This document shows, piece by piece, positions 11,088-22,408 of a stretch of 64,000 nt of DNA. The DNA is from Venturia oleaginea (lineage: Eukaryota > Ascomycota > Dothideomycetes > Venturiales > Venturiaceae), in NCBI GenBank assembly GCA_013176395.1, contig JABMLP010000022.1, positions 496,001-560,000 of the forward strand. The letters run 5' to 3'. The notes beneath the pieces were generated by a model. The model searched no databases, was not told the origin of the DNA, and saw nothing but the letters and a program-made list of their open reading frames with translations. The stretch's first letter is position 1, and each line of letters starts with the position of its first letter. Both the position numbers and the translations under genes were made by a program.

Positions 11088-12010
11088 ATGCTACAGCTCG
11101 TGGAGGATGACCTGGACAAAAGGTTTGACGATCTCGTGGAACAAGGAAATCTCATCTACGGTCCAAGCACCGTGACATCAATAGTTGATGATGGCATTCC
11201 GGTCCCTCTTTTCCCATCCACCCTTCGTTAGAAACATTGTAACAAAGATACTAGTTCGAGTTCCGTGTATGTCCGGCTTTTCGGGATAAGCCGCAGCCAA
11301 AAGAGAAATCATCAGAAGAACCAGTCAAAATGATGGGCGAAGGAAGTGACCTACAGGAGGACAAATCTATCGAAATAACCCGAATCAACCGAACGCACAT
11401 CCTCTTGTACAACAAATTCTGCATGTCCAAATCACAGATGATGGTAGTGACGGCAAATTCACATCACCGTCAACACGACCCCCTGGATGGGGATGATCTT
11501 GAAGTAGCGCGAATGGTCCTTCTGAGCTTGGCATCGCCACATTTCGTCTTCTTCAATGGCGGTGTCACCGCGGGAGCCAGCCGGAAACACAAGCATCTAC
11601 AAGTTCTGCGTATGCCAAAAGATTCGACGAACCTCCTGGTAAACAAGGATTCCACCAAGAATTTCCCAAAACTGCCGTACATCTACTTTTCTATCGATTT
11701 TGCGGACCAGGCACAGCCATCTAAAGAACTGCTCCTCAAGACGTATCAGAACCTTCTAAGCCAATGTGAGGAATTGCTTCCCAGTAAGCAGGGCGAAAGT
11801 GTTCCGCATGATGTCATTTGCACGAAGAACTGGATGATGATAATCCCACGGTCGAGAAGAAATTTCGAGGGATCTTCTGATGTGAATGCGGCTGGGATGT
11901 TGGTGATGATCTGGCTCAAGCATGACGACGAGGTGAACAAGTGGAAGGAACTTGGGCCTGCTAGAGTGTTGCGACAGCTGGGTGTCTCGAATGAGAACGG
12001 GACGGAGTAA
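11088..12010 (+). CDS. APA2: Ap4A phosphorylase (ATP adenylyltransferase)
   Basis: Exons 11088-11201 and 11255-12010 (53-bp intron, GTCCCT donor, CTAG acceptor) give 289 residues. The join restores the family motif GIPFEFRVCPA at about residue 36. Further on is FFNGGVTAGAS followed by HKHLQ (residues 150-154), the HxHxQ nucleotide-transfer motif of the Apa1/Apa2 branch of the HIT superfamily, whose middle histidine is the usual nucleophile. The enzyme splits diadenosine tetraphosphate with phosphate to ADP and ATP. It is slightly shorter than yeast Apa1/Apa2. The donor GTCCCT is weak, so splicing efficiency is uncertain. Cytosolic location is expected. The gene lies between the tandem repeat block and a kinase pseudogene. 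Confidence 0.85.
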
Positions 12011-12115
12011 GAGAAACATGCTCCAACGAAGCCATCAATTCAATGTCTTGCAACAATGTGCAACTGGAGAGGTCATTGATCTTGGATTTACGTGATTCGA
12101 GATCGATAACCACAT

Positions 12116-12403
12116 ATGATTGGCAGCTCGACTTGGGACATTGCAAGAAACTCGTCCCTACTATTTCGATGCAATGGGATCGTGAATATTCCAGCATACG
12201 CCCCGCAGGGGAAAGACATGATGGTCTTGGGCCGACCGACACAATTGGTGCGTGATGGTTTATCCAAATGGAGGAACTCTTCAAGTACCCCAAAGGCCCA
12301 AAGATTTGATGCGGTCCAGGAGGCAGGATTTTACGACTGCGAAGAGCACGGCATGTTCGTGGGCTCTGGCGACTGCGACCCTGCCACCGTACTGACTCTA
12401 TGA
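12116..12403 (+). CDS. Short frame of unknown function
   Basis: A 95-residue open frame starting with ATG. The composition (GKDMMVLGRPTQLVRDGL, then RFDAVQEAGFYDCEEHGMF) looks protein-like, not random, but I do not recognise a family and no splice partners are obvious. It could be the remnant of a larger gene, as its neighbour on the right is decayed. Low confidence. Confidence 0.25.
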   Translation: MIGSSTWDIARNSSLLFRCNGIVNIPAYAPQGKDMMVLGRPTQLVRDGLSKWRNSSSTPKAQRFDAVQEAGFYDCEEHGMFVGSGDCDPATVLTL

Positions 12404-12563
12404 TCTACAACTCCATCTTCTTGACAGAACTCTCCAACTCATATGAAGCCTCCGGGGCTTGTTCTTCAACAAAGTCGATGTCTCTGGGGTCTAAAGCCTT
12501 ACTCACGCCACTGGTTCCAACCTGGGCGCTTGCAAGCTCTGGCAGAGCCCACGTCTTCATCCA

Positions 12564-14079
12564 CTACGATTCTAGCGCCTCACTTGTCGTGGCCATCTCA
12601 ACAGGCTCATTCCTAAGCAGCTTTCTTAACAGCTCCTCGATATAGAGTAGTTCCTCCGGTCCAACTTGACAGCTCTCTGGAGCCCCCTTCTCCCTCGTTC
12701 TTGGGATCCCATTCTTCCTGGTTTCTGGGACCCCCTTCTCCCTAATTTCTGAGACCTGTCTTTCCTCAGTCTCCAAAGCCTCCTTCTTGCTTGTCTCTCT
12801 AGCCTCCCTCTCCCACTTATCTATTAGACGATCCTTCTCTATCTCGAGCAGGCGATCAGATAATGGTCGTGAGCTTCGCTCAATCACCTCTCCATCTTCC
12901 TCTTCCACGAGCCGTCCTCAAGGAAAGTTTTCCCTCTATTCTCCCTTTTCTACCACCATTTCTCAGGCAAGGGACGAAGTATACCTATCATCTCTTCTCT
13001 TACACTATCTTGCATGGTCCCACCGAAATATTCCCGGACGTGGACATCAAAAGATCGCTCCGCCCCAGTATCTGGTACGGAGGGATGCTAAAGGCCTACA
13101 CATCACCAGCAGGGCCGTATAGCGGGTCGTCAAACAGTGACTCCGGTGACTGGAACTGTGCAGACGTAGCAAGCCTTTCGTTTGGTCCCTCAGCTGTGAA
13201 GAATGACTCCGAAATCATTCATAAGCATCTGAGGCTGAACGCGATTCCCGCAGGCAACATAGAAGCTGGTCGAAAAAACCAAGTATGAAGGAGCTTCTGG
13301 ACCAATCGGACGTTTATCTCTTCGTTGCGTCTCAATCTTCTGCGGCTTGCCTAGGCGCTCATAAACCTCCTCCTTGGAGTAATGTTGAATCCTCGGGTCT
13401 TGGAATAGGACGTTCTTTGCGTACAAATCTGCTGAGTGGGTTTCAGCACAGTATTAATGCAATGATGCTGCGGCACTTACCAGCATAAACTATGCCACAA
13501 CCATGGATATAATCCAGACCCAAGAGAATCCGAGCTGACATCATCCTTGCCGTCTTGAGGGGAAAGCAAGTATTGGCCTCCACATTATTGATGCGCGCAC
13601 CAGCAACCTCGTTGATAGTACACAGGTGCCATCCATCAGGTCCATCGATGGAAAAGTCATTCAACAGCAGTGAGTGTGGAACGTATTGTCGACCTGGATA
13701 ATCCCGTGTTTCGTCCCTTAGTGCAAGCAGAATCTTTGATTCCTTACTGGTATCCGCGACATCGGCCGTGAGAATCTTGATGGCAACGTTCTTGTTCTAC
13801 AAGGCATCGTGTGCGAGTCATGGAATATATTCCGTGGCTAATCTTTTGGACAACCCCATATCGATCATTCGAGAAACGGTCGCCGATGTATGTAGGGTGG
13901 AATCCTGTCTTATGGTAGTCCTCAATATTCTCATGGTTGTTGTCAGTCAAATGTCCGGCGTAGATGGGTTGCGGGATGCGCTTGAAATTATCTTCTATCA
14001 TTGGAGAATTTTCGTCGTCTATCCAACGGTATTCGCCATCAGCCAGTGTACTGTGCACTTCGGCGCCCGTGTCAGACAT
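12564..14079 (-). pseudogene. SRPK-like protein kinase, decayed
   Basis: Read leftward from the ATG at 14079, the pieces match fungal SRPK-like kinases: GFHPTYIGDRF and the start of the glycine loop, NVAIKIL with the catalytic lysine, ADLYAKNVLF in place of the HGDLHxxN catalytic loop, the family-specific EEVYERLGKP and GPEAPSYLV, DFG, SPESLFDD (APE-like), and a C-terminal EELLYIEELLRKLL. A frameshift with loss of about five bases lies in the glycine loop near 13820. In the kinase frame there are a TGA at 13818-13820, a TAG at 13797-13799, and a TAG at 13096-13098 where the family has Trp after GDV. No introns can remove them. The TAGs are CpA-to-TpA type changes, as expected from RIP. An unusual Glu/Arg-rich insertion precedes the C-terminus. 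Confidence 0.8.
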
Positions 14080-15900
14080 GTTATGTGAGAGGATTGGTGG
14101 TCTAGGAACGGATGAGGTTGGCCACAGAAGGGATAATATGGTACTTACTTTTTTTTTTCTCCCGTCGCGTTCTTTCAACTTCTGCCTTATTCTTCGACGC
14201 TTTCGATATTTACTCATCGCCTTTTCCTTTCTTCGACACCGCAAGAACCAGAGCCAATTCAACACGGATGGAAGGTCACACTGCTTTCAGATTTTGGACG
14301 GGTGGTCAACTTCACTGCTCGGACGATAGAATGGTGGTTCACTTGATGAATTTTCCATCTGACTGCCAGCAAAATTGCGAAATCGACCAAGACAAGAACT
14401 GATTGTTTCGGCGTAACCTATCGTACATCAGCGTCTGCCAACCATCACGAAAAGAGATCAAAATTAAATTTAAAAACACCACGTCTTGCTACAAGCACGA
14501 AAGTATAACAGTTCGAAGGTCAAGTCTGTAACAGAGCCTCGACTGGTCTGAGTTTCGCTCGGTTCTTCTCCTCCATCTTTCACATTCTTCGCACCTCTAC
14601 TATTACCATTCGAACTCGTGCTAAGAATAATCACAATTAGTCGCACAATGGGGGCGTTGAATGATACACCCAAACCTTCTAAAGACAGCACGCAGGCTGG
14701 AATTGGCAGCTTCTAAAATCTCTCCCTTCTCAGATCGCTGCTCGAACTTCACTCAAATTTAGAGAAGGACATACAAAGGCTGAACCAGAAGGTTATCGGA
14801 CACCGCTCCCATTCTCATTCCTGATCCTACGACGGTGAGTAATCCGCTGTCAACACTCCCGAGGCGCTTGGTAGTACATCTCCTACTTGAAGAAAAGAAA
14901 ACATAAGAAAAGAAAACATACTCACTAGTCCCGCTATCTCGAACCGTCTCTTCACCCTGCAGGCAGATTGTAGGAGAAAGCCGGAAGACTCCATCACACA
15001 GCCGCCAAATCCTTCGCGCGGGAAAAATATAAACGCCCCCTTCAAACCAGATGGGTGATGGCAAAAATAAAAGCCATGGTCAATAGACCCATTAAGTCAC
15101 TGCATGTGCATCTCCAGGTCACAGAGCCACCCCAGCCTCGTAAGGTGGTGGATAAATAAATGCTCCGTCCGCCTCGAGTCATGTCCAATCTCTTGGATCG
15201 TCGATCCGACTCGTAAGCCACCACGTCGGATGGATTCGTGATAGCGGCGAAAAGGCTTCGGAGGGATCCATTTGGTGGCTGGCCTATTTGAAGATGGATG
15301 ATAATGAATGGGGGTTCGTGCGTTACCCCTACCTCCTACAATCCTTGACGATAGATACCTCGACATGACGTGAACATCACATCAATCACCACATCAAACC
15401 AGCTTCCAATCCGTCCCTTCCCTAACGCAAAAAACCCATACAATTCCAGGCATCCTTTCCAGGGGTTACACGGCAGAAAGAAGCCCCATTCGAGAATCCA
15501 TGTAGCCCGTGGCTTCCTAATTCAGTGAGAATGACGGCTCGTAATCGATACGATGATGTCCGGTGACGATGTATTTTATGTGTGTATGTGTGCTGGGGAA
15601 ATTATGGCGTCAGTAAAGCATTGCGATTTGATTGGATGACTTTTATACAGCGAGTGACCCGCGACGGTGTGTTCAAACACGTAATGCTGTGTAAGTGGTA
15701 GTATCATGCCTCTTTTGAAGTCTTGTTCCTCAATGAGTAGAAATCTAAAACATGTCCGCCGCTATATCCGTACCCTCATCTATGTCCGTGACTGCCATGA
15801 TATCATCGATGATAACTAATAATGCATATACTTCTGGCCGTGTATGGTTCGGCAGCCACGCAGAACGGCTGAGCTATAGAAAACTCCCAGATACGCCATA
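14080..15900. other. Gene-poor region
   Basis: About 1.8 kb with no frame I can support on either strand. There is a poly-T/pyrimidine tract near 14150-14240 and a 15-bp tandem duplication (AGAAAAGAAAACATA-like) near 14890-14922. The right part is the 3' flank of the monooxygenase. Confidence 0.5.
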
Positions 15901-17586
15901 TTATTTCTTGTTTGGATCTCCGCCTTTCTGCATGAGTGCTGACTGGCTGAATCGGGTCCAATCATGAAGCATTTCCGTGTTCAACACCCCCATCTGCACT
16001 TCCTCAGCTGCACGCTCAATCATCTCAGCTTGGTAGCTGTCGACTGCCCCTACGACAGCCTGATCGACCCCATTCGAACCTACCATTGCAGATGCTAATT
16101 CTTGAACGAGCACTTGGGCGTCCTTGATACCGTGATTCATGCCTTGTCCGCGTTCTGCTGGAGATTAGAGTTGGAAGGAAAACAAAGGAGAAAGACACAA
16201 CTCACGAAACGTCATTGGGTGTGCGGCATCGCCGACCAACGTGACTCGGCCGTTCCGATTATCCCAGTTGACAGGGATCCAGTACGAGAGATTATTCGAA
16301 GTCACCGTGGTTCCTGCAGGCACCCATAAATTTGCAGACCTGAAAGGCTCGCAGAATGTTTCGGCCTTCTTCTTCAGAGCTCCGAGCGAGGTTGGATCTT
16401 CTCCTTCCTTTTTCTTCCATGTGGTCTGTAGTTGGAAAACCCAAGTGGTAGGGTCGTTGGGATCGGGTACATCTTGAACTGTGAGAGATTAGCGTCATTT
16501 CGGATTTTCATGAATGCTGGATAGATACAGAGCCTTGAAATGGGCAAGGCGCAGATCAGGAGAGAGCCCTTACTTGAGATCCAAAGCCAGAAGCCGTCAG
16601 GATGAATTGCATGGGTCATGATTGGATGCTTTGATCGCACAAACAAGGCCTTCTCGGCATCGCCGTATTTGACATGCAGATTGACAGCTGAGTAGGGTAC
16701 ACTGGCCGGCGTTGCAGCTTTCTCCCCAAATATAGTTGTGCGAACGACCGAGTGTGCTCCGTCAGCTCCAACGAGGACATTTCCAGTCTCAGTCGAGCCA
16801 TCTTCGAAAATAGCGGTGACTGTGTTATCTTCATTGTTGTAGGAGACACCCTGAAGTTTTTTGCCATACTAAGAAGATTAGTGTCGACTTTTTGATCGAG
16901 GTGAAAGAGACTACCATGACTTCGATGTTTTCGGCGCAGAGCGCGCGTAGTTTCCGCCGTGAGCAGCGAATCATGCGAAGGAGTGGAACATCTTTGATAT
17001 GCTCTCCAGTTGCACCGTTCCATGTTGGGAGGAAGCCTGGATCTGGGGGATCTTGCGAAAAGAAAGGGTCATTTGCTGCCGTGTATACGCGGTCGAAGAG
17101 ATGCTGTGGGAGCACATCTTCGAGCAGAGGACTGTATATCGTCAGCAATGTCAACAATCTTCGGCAGCATGTTCCAATCTTCGACAGATGGGGCTGCCTG
17201 GTCAATCAATTTCGCCAAAGAAATTTGAAGGATTCAGGAAGGTGGATACGCACAGTCCCCATTGAATTGACCTGATTTGTTAGCGCGAAAGTCCAGCCTC
17301 GTCAGGTCGTATTTTAGCTTACAGGCCCCATTCTTTAGGGCGATAGTGCTCAGAAGATGGCTCGGATTCGAAGACGGTGCAGGAGATGCCATTCTAAAAA
17401 TCCCGGGTCAGAAATGTGTCAGATGATCAGAGATTGGCCATTGGCCATGTGTAACTAACCTTCTTGAGGCCTTGAGCCACTAAAAGTCCGGCAATACCTA
17501 TAGCGGACATGTCAGTGCCAATGAGCAGGAGCTACTACGAGGGTCTTACCGCTGCCAATGACAAGAACTCGCAATTCCTTCGCCAT
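15901..17586 (-). CDS. FAD-dependent aromatic-ring type monooxygenase
   Basis: Eight exons on the minus strand: 17586-17550, 17497-17460, 17393-17323, 17271-17254, 17131-16915, 16868-16574, 16478-16206 and 16154-15901, total 400 residues, frame kept throughout. Motifs fit the salicylate/p-hydroxybenzoate hydroxylase-like family: GSGIAG near the start (GxGxxG for the FAD ADP moiety), RPKEWGLSIQWGLPLL, the DG motif in VGADGAHSVVR, and GDAAHPMTF for FAD ribityl binding. Exon 4 is an 18-bp microexon; leaving it out would remove six residues from a conserved stretch. The substrate is unknown. It is divergent from the methyltransferase at 18566, which suggests a tailoring role in secondary metabolism or aromatic degradation. 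Confidence 0.85.
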
Positions 17587-18565
17587 TATTGGTTGATATG
17601 TTTAATGTTTGCTTTCCAGTTGCTTGGTCGGTTTCGAATGAGTTTGTGCACAAGACAAAGAAGAGTATCCCGAGATTTGTGCGCTCTGTACTACTTTATA
17701 TTCGGAGTCTTTTGTTGCTCAACCGCTCTGTGAAGTGCTGAAATCTCTGTAGAATGGATTCTTCGTCTGGAACGCAACACTGGAAAGCTCGAAAACAGAA
17801 TCACGAGCCAATCAAAATGGCAAGTGCGGCTCTCGGCAGATGACTCACTGGCCACGTGGATGGCCTCTCGTCAATGCCGGATCACTTCACTTGGGCAGCG
17901 TGCTATCTCATAAATCAGACGCTCTGTTTGTTGTTGCTTTTGATGGGATGTGGCTGTGCTATACTTGGCAGTTTTCGACCAATCATAACCTCTACCAGCC
18001 ACCTCGCAACAAACTAATGAGCCTGTACGAAGTCGGCCGTGCGTAGTCGCACAGCTACAACAGAGCAAACAGAGCGTCTGATTATGAGATAAGCTGCGTG
18101 AGTGCGCGTTGACTGTAACAAAGATGCGAAGACCACGAATACGAGAAGGATATCAACGTGAATGATCGCAAACTGAAAGCAAGCACAGAACGCGTTGGGA
18201 TGTTGAAATCTTATTAATCAAACACCCAATACTCCACAATTGGGAGGCCTCGAAATGGTGGTGTTCGTTCCCCTGGAGTTTAGCTGGGTAAGTATGGGAC
18301 ACCAAACACGGCTAGAGCTAGCATCAACTGCTAATCGGAAGGCTCCATGCAAAGAGTCAACCGAAGTCGCGCAGGTATAACTCTTGCCGCAGCTTTTGTG
18401 GTACACGAGATTGGGGTTTAAACAATTGCCGTCCTGCTCGCTTGCGTGGCATAAGACATCAGCAACACCAGTCCATACCACCGCGCACTGCTGATCTAGT
18501 GCTCTTAGCCTACCTGTTCAGCTACAGATTTTTCAAGGCTTACCCAGAAGCGGTCGAGAACAGCC
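17587..18565. other. Divergent promoter region containing a MITE-like element
   Basis: About 980 bp between two start codons that point away from each other. It holds the inverted-repeat element at 17895-18098. Otherwise no feature was recognised. Confidence 0.6.
17895..18098. mobile_element. MITE-like element with about 34-bp terminal inverted repeats
   Basis: Left arm 17895-17930 (GCAGC...TATCTCATAAATCAGACGC...TTTG) is the reverse complement, with few differences, of right arm 18065-18098 (CAAACAGAGCGTCTGATTATGAGATA...). The arms share a perfect 17-bp core (ATCAGACGCTCTGTTTG). The total length near 204 bp and absence of a coding frame fit a non-autonomous DNA transposon. The outer boundary and any target duplication are not clear. 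Confidence 0.7.
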
Positions 18566-20076
18566 ATGGACCCTCATATGATGGCTGGGGTTGGTAGTGG
18601 CCATCTCGAGGTTGATGTATGTTGATTCTCCTCGCACTACCCTTCAAGTCGGCGTCTAAATGAGCGACCACAGAGCAGCACGGACGGGGATTCAGCATAT
18701 GTCGAGTCGGAGTAAGAGCAGCTCCCTACCTACATGTCCAAATGCCACGCAGTGCTAAATATATTAATACAATAGACGGCCAGATTCGCTTGCCTCCATC
18801 GCATCGGAAGTAAATCGAAGTGTTTTCGAAAATGGAAGAAGGTACCACGGCTATGGCAGTGCGCGTAAGGGGTTCATCGTGCAGATGTAGTAATAACGAA
18901 GAGCTGAAATGAACAGAGTACGCTTTTCCCAATGATGAAGCCGAGCTCGAGAGGCTGGATATGCAACATGCAATGATGACACTCCTTTTGAACAATGAAT
19001 TGTTTTGGAGTCCACTGCGTCCGAACATTCAGAGGGTATTGGATCTTGGCACTGGCACTGGTGAGTACCATGCTTAAGATATGATGGCTGGTCGACTTAC
19101 ATTATCGTGAAGGAATTTGGGCCATCGACTTTGCGGATCGGTACCCAACAGCCGAGGTCATCGGCACTGACTTGTCAATGATTCAGCCTAATTGGGTCCC
19201 TCCTAATCTCCGTTTCGACATCGACGATGCAGAGTTGGAGTGGACGTTCGAGCCAAACTCCTTCGATTTCATACACAACCGCAACTTTGTGTGCTCAATC
19301 AGAAATTGGCCTAGGTTGGTCGAGCAAGCATACAGGTATGAAGCCACTCGATTTGAGAAAATGCCCCATGGAAAGCTCGATCGAGTCGTTAGGCCTGTGC
19401 AATCGTATCTTAGGAACAAACCTTGTGCAAGGCTTACGGTGACATACTTTATGCCTTAGCCTGGCTTCATCGATTGTGCCCTTTGAAACGATCCTCAACA
19501 GCTCGTTACTCGATCCAATTTTTCGTGGCGTGATAATCTACCCATATGTTAACTGACGATAATGCTAGACATGTCAAGCCAGGAGGCTATGTTGAATGGC
19601 AGGAGAAGTATCCCATATTCAACAGCGATGATGGTACGCTAGCAAGAGATGATCCTATAATGCAATGGGGAACTGCATTCTGCGAGGCTGCAGCGAGATT
19701 TGGCACGCCGTGTGACAGTCCTCAAAGGCTGAAAGGCTGGATGGAGGATTGTGGGTTCGTCGATGTTGAGGAACACGTTCTCAAATTGCCAGTGGGAACT
19801 TGGCCCAGAGATAGGAGGTTGAAGAATGTAGGTTTGTTTGAGATGGTGAACATGCAGGAAGGATTGGAAGCGCTGAGCATGATGCCATTTACACGGGCGC
19901 TGAATTGGACCCCTGAGAGAGTGCAACTGTTTCTTGCGGACGTAAGGCGGCAGACCAAGGATCGAAGCGTACACAGTTACTACTTGTTGTGAGTCCCCAA
20001 CGTCCAGAACTCACCCGGCACGACTGATGCAGATAGCTACGTCGTTTTTGGGAGGAAACCGGAGAATGTTTCGTGA
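18566..20076 (+). CDS. LaeA-like SAM-dependent methyltransferase
   Basis: Seven exons: 18566-18616, 18674-18711, 18776-18864, 18917-19060, 19113-19335, 19569-19988 and 20037-20076, total 334 residues. The acidic N-terminus (STDGDSAYVESE) is followed by FENGRRYHGYG and a class I methyltransferase core: LDLGTGTGIWAIDFAD (motif I, SAM binding), VIGTDLS, WVPPNLRFDIDDAE and the SFDFIH region, then HVKPGGYVEWQE. The last exon supplies YVVFGRKP, the usual C-terminus of this family. Intron 5 is 233 bp, longer than its neighbours. Members are LaeA-related; some regulate, most methylate small molecules. Cofactor binding is well supported; the substrate is unknown. It is divergent from an FAD monooxygenase. 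Confidence 0.85.
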
Positions 20077-22408
20077 AAGCACATGGGCGTCTCTTTTTCG
20101 TGTGCGCTCGTAAAGTTCCAACGTAGCGCATATAGAGCTCGATGGATCGAGACGTGGCGTTGCTAAATTCAGGGACGCTTTCAGCGGAGACCTATGAAGG
20201 ATGATCGGGAAGCAAGATCCGGAATGCAGCAGAGTCGGAGCTCTCAGACACAGAACGGCATTGATCGGAGATAGCTCCGATCTCCGATCATCACCTTGCG
20301 TTCATGCATGATCCAATGCCTTGGGCGGCTGCTTTCAACAAAAAAAAAATCTAGTAGAAAGCGATACACTGAGGCGTAAAAACCGAGGCCTGCAGCTCCT
20401 GGGACTTAGCCACCTCGTAGGAACGTTGGGACAGACGACATGGATTGGTTTTCCCAGGTCGCTTCAGTGCGCTGGTACCAGGCGGCGCAAAGCTTGTTCT
20501 CTGGTCCGCCAGGGAGCCACCGTTCTTGGTGTAGATTTGGAGGTTCTTTATCAATCTTAGATAGGCTCCTTTCCGCTGGCTTAACTATGATGGTTGTCTG
20601 CGAAAGAAGCAGATCCATATTCAGCTTACTGTGTTTGTATTGGTCTTGAAAGAGTATTGAATCTCGTTTGGACGTGTTTTTCGCGCTCTTTGCATGCTCG
20701 CCTCACCTCCGGAAAACGTGGTGTGTCGCAAGAGGCCACCTCACCACAGTCACCAGACGAGATTGCGAATCCTGCTTCCAACAGAACACCCAGACAGTGC
20801 AAGTCAATTCAGAGCCAACGCTGCTAGACGCGGCTTGCTTGCCACAATATCCATGCAGGGCAATAAACGTTCGAAACGCAAGACTCTATCAAAGCGCCAA
20901 TGGAATTGAAGAAGAAGGCCAAGTGAATAAAGTGGTAAGATTACGTACCAAAAAGTTGAGCAAAACCATGCTATCACGGTGACTGCAGGAAGATGTCAAG
21001 TCGCACAACAGGTTCGTTTCAGTTCAGTTCCTTTTTGCAGTCGGGCTTCACGGATATGAAAAGTTGGACAGGAGCTGCGGTTGACTGTGTGGAGATGAAA
21101 GTGAGGTAGCCTCCACTATCCATGACCACTCGGCTTTCGTGGCGGGCCTTTTGTCTGTATCCATGTATGATATCGTCACATTATCGTGCATCACCGCTGA
21201 GTGGCCGAAAATGAGCATGAGGCGAGTCTTTCGATCTCGATCTCGTAGGACAATAACTTCCGAGAGCCAGAAGAATGGCTTGTGGAGGCCTAACTTTTTC
21301 GACGGACTTTGGATGCATCACAAAAATTGGCGAGCCTCAGGTCAGAACCCGAGTGGATTCGGTACTAGCTCGATAGTGGCGAGTGGATTCGGCTTACTAT
21401 GTAGGTACGTTGGACAAGTTTGAGTGACCAAACCACTCCTACTCTGCAGTGCATTTGTATTGCGCCTGCGCCGTCACGGTTTAATCCGCTCCCGCCTGCA
21501 GCTGGATGAAATGGGTATAGACAAGCGTCTTGGACTCGATCCGAGAACTTGGTTCTTTCATTGTGTGTTCTATTAGCACTATTGGTCGTGGCAATTCCGT
21601 GCCTGGTGCAGGTAGCAACAGCAACAGAGTAGGTATCTGCTGTTGAAGGTGTACACAATGAGCAGCACTCGTTTTCCAGCGGTTCGAAGTATGATCATGG
21701 GATAGACGGCTGTCCATCTCACCTATTTGCAACTTAAACGCAGTTGGCGCTCTGCCTGGCTCTGACTGACAGGGGCCTCGAGCCCTTCCCCAATTAATCA
21801 ATACCGTGTTTTGACCAAGCTTGCTCGGGCCAGCTCAGGAATGATCCCAGCTCGACTGCCCGACTGTTCCGGCACCCCACACGCTGTGATTGGAGAGGTC
21901 GAGGATGGCTGCTAGGCCTATGATCAGCGAACAGGCGGCAGGCTACTGCTTAGCTTTCTAGGAAGCATGTCGAAAACTTAGGCCTGCCCCTGTCCAGCTT
22001 GCGTTTTGGTAACCCGCTGGAGACGAATGTTGCCAGCAAGCTCTCCCGTTCATCCACAACTCTGCATGCCAAAAGCCTCCAACGATCCCAATAGTGCGCT
22101 TGTAGCCGCCACGGACAAGGACAAAAGCTGGACCACTTTCCACCTGTGTCTCCTCTCAACCGCCCTCTTGTGGAGACGAGATCGCGAGATCGCAAGCATA
22201 GTTTCACCTACCCTCCTCTTCTTCCATTGCTGAACCAGTCTGCCGGGTCCATGCCGCGCCGATATTTACAGATGGGAGCGAGGGAAATGTCCTCTTGTTT
22301 TTTGATCCTCTTATTCACCAGGCCACCCATGCGGGCCGTGGCAGTCTTGAAATATATATCATCAGACCTTCATCGCATGCTCCCCTTATCCTTTACACAG
22401 TGCCAGCT
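20077..22408. other. Gene-poor region
   Basis: About 2.3 kb without a supportable gene. Open frames are short, lack family motifs and overlap one another. It includes the hairpin at 20263-20289 and a poly-A run near 20340. Its right part is the promoter of the next gene. Confidence 0.5.
20263..20289. repeat. Perfect hairpin, 10-bp stem and 7-base loop
   Basis: GATCGGAGAT at 20263-20272 and ATCTCCGATC at 20280-20289 are exact reverse complements. It lies about 190 bp after the methyltransferase stop codon. It may be a 3'-end structure or a decayed inverted repeat. Confidence 0.6.

Noticed and set aside
14470..15366. Several minus-strand frames of 60-100 residues
   Set aside because: They overlap each other, have no motifs and no convincing splice partners.
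21481..21801. 106-residue minus-strand frame
   Set aside because: Composition is not protein-like and there is no recognisable motif.
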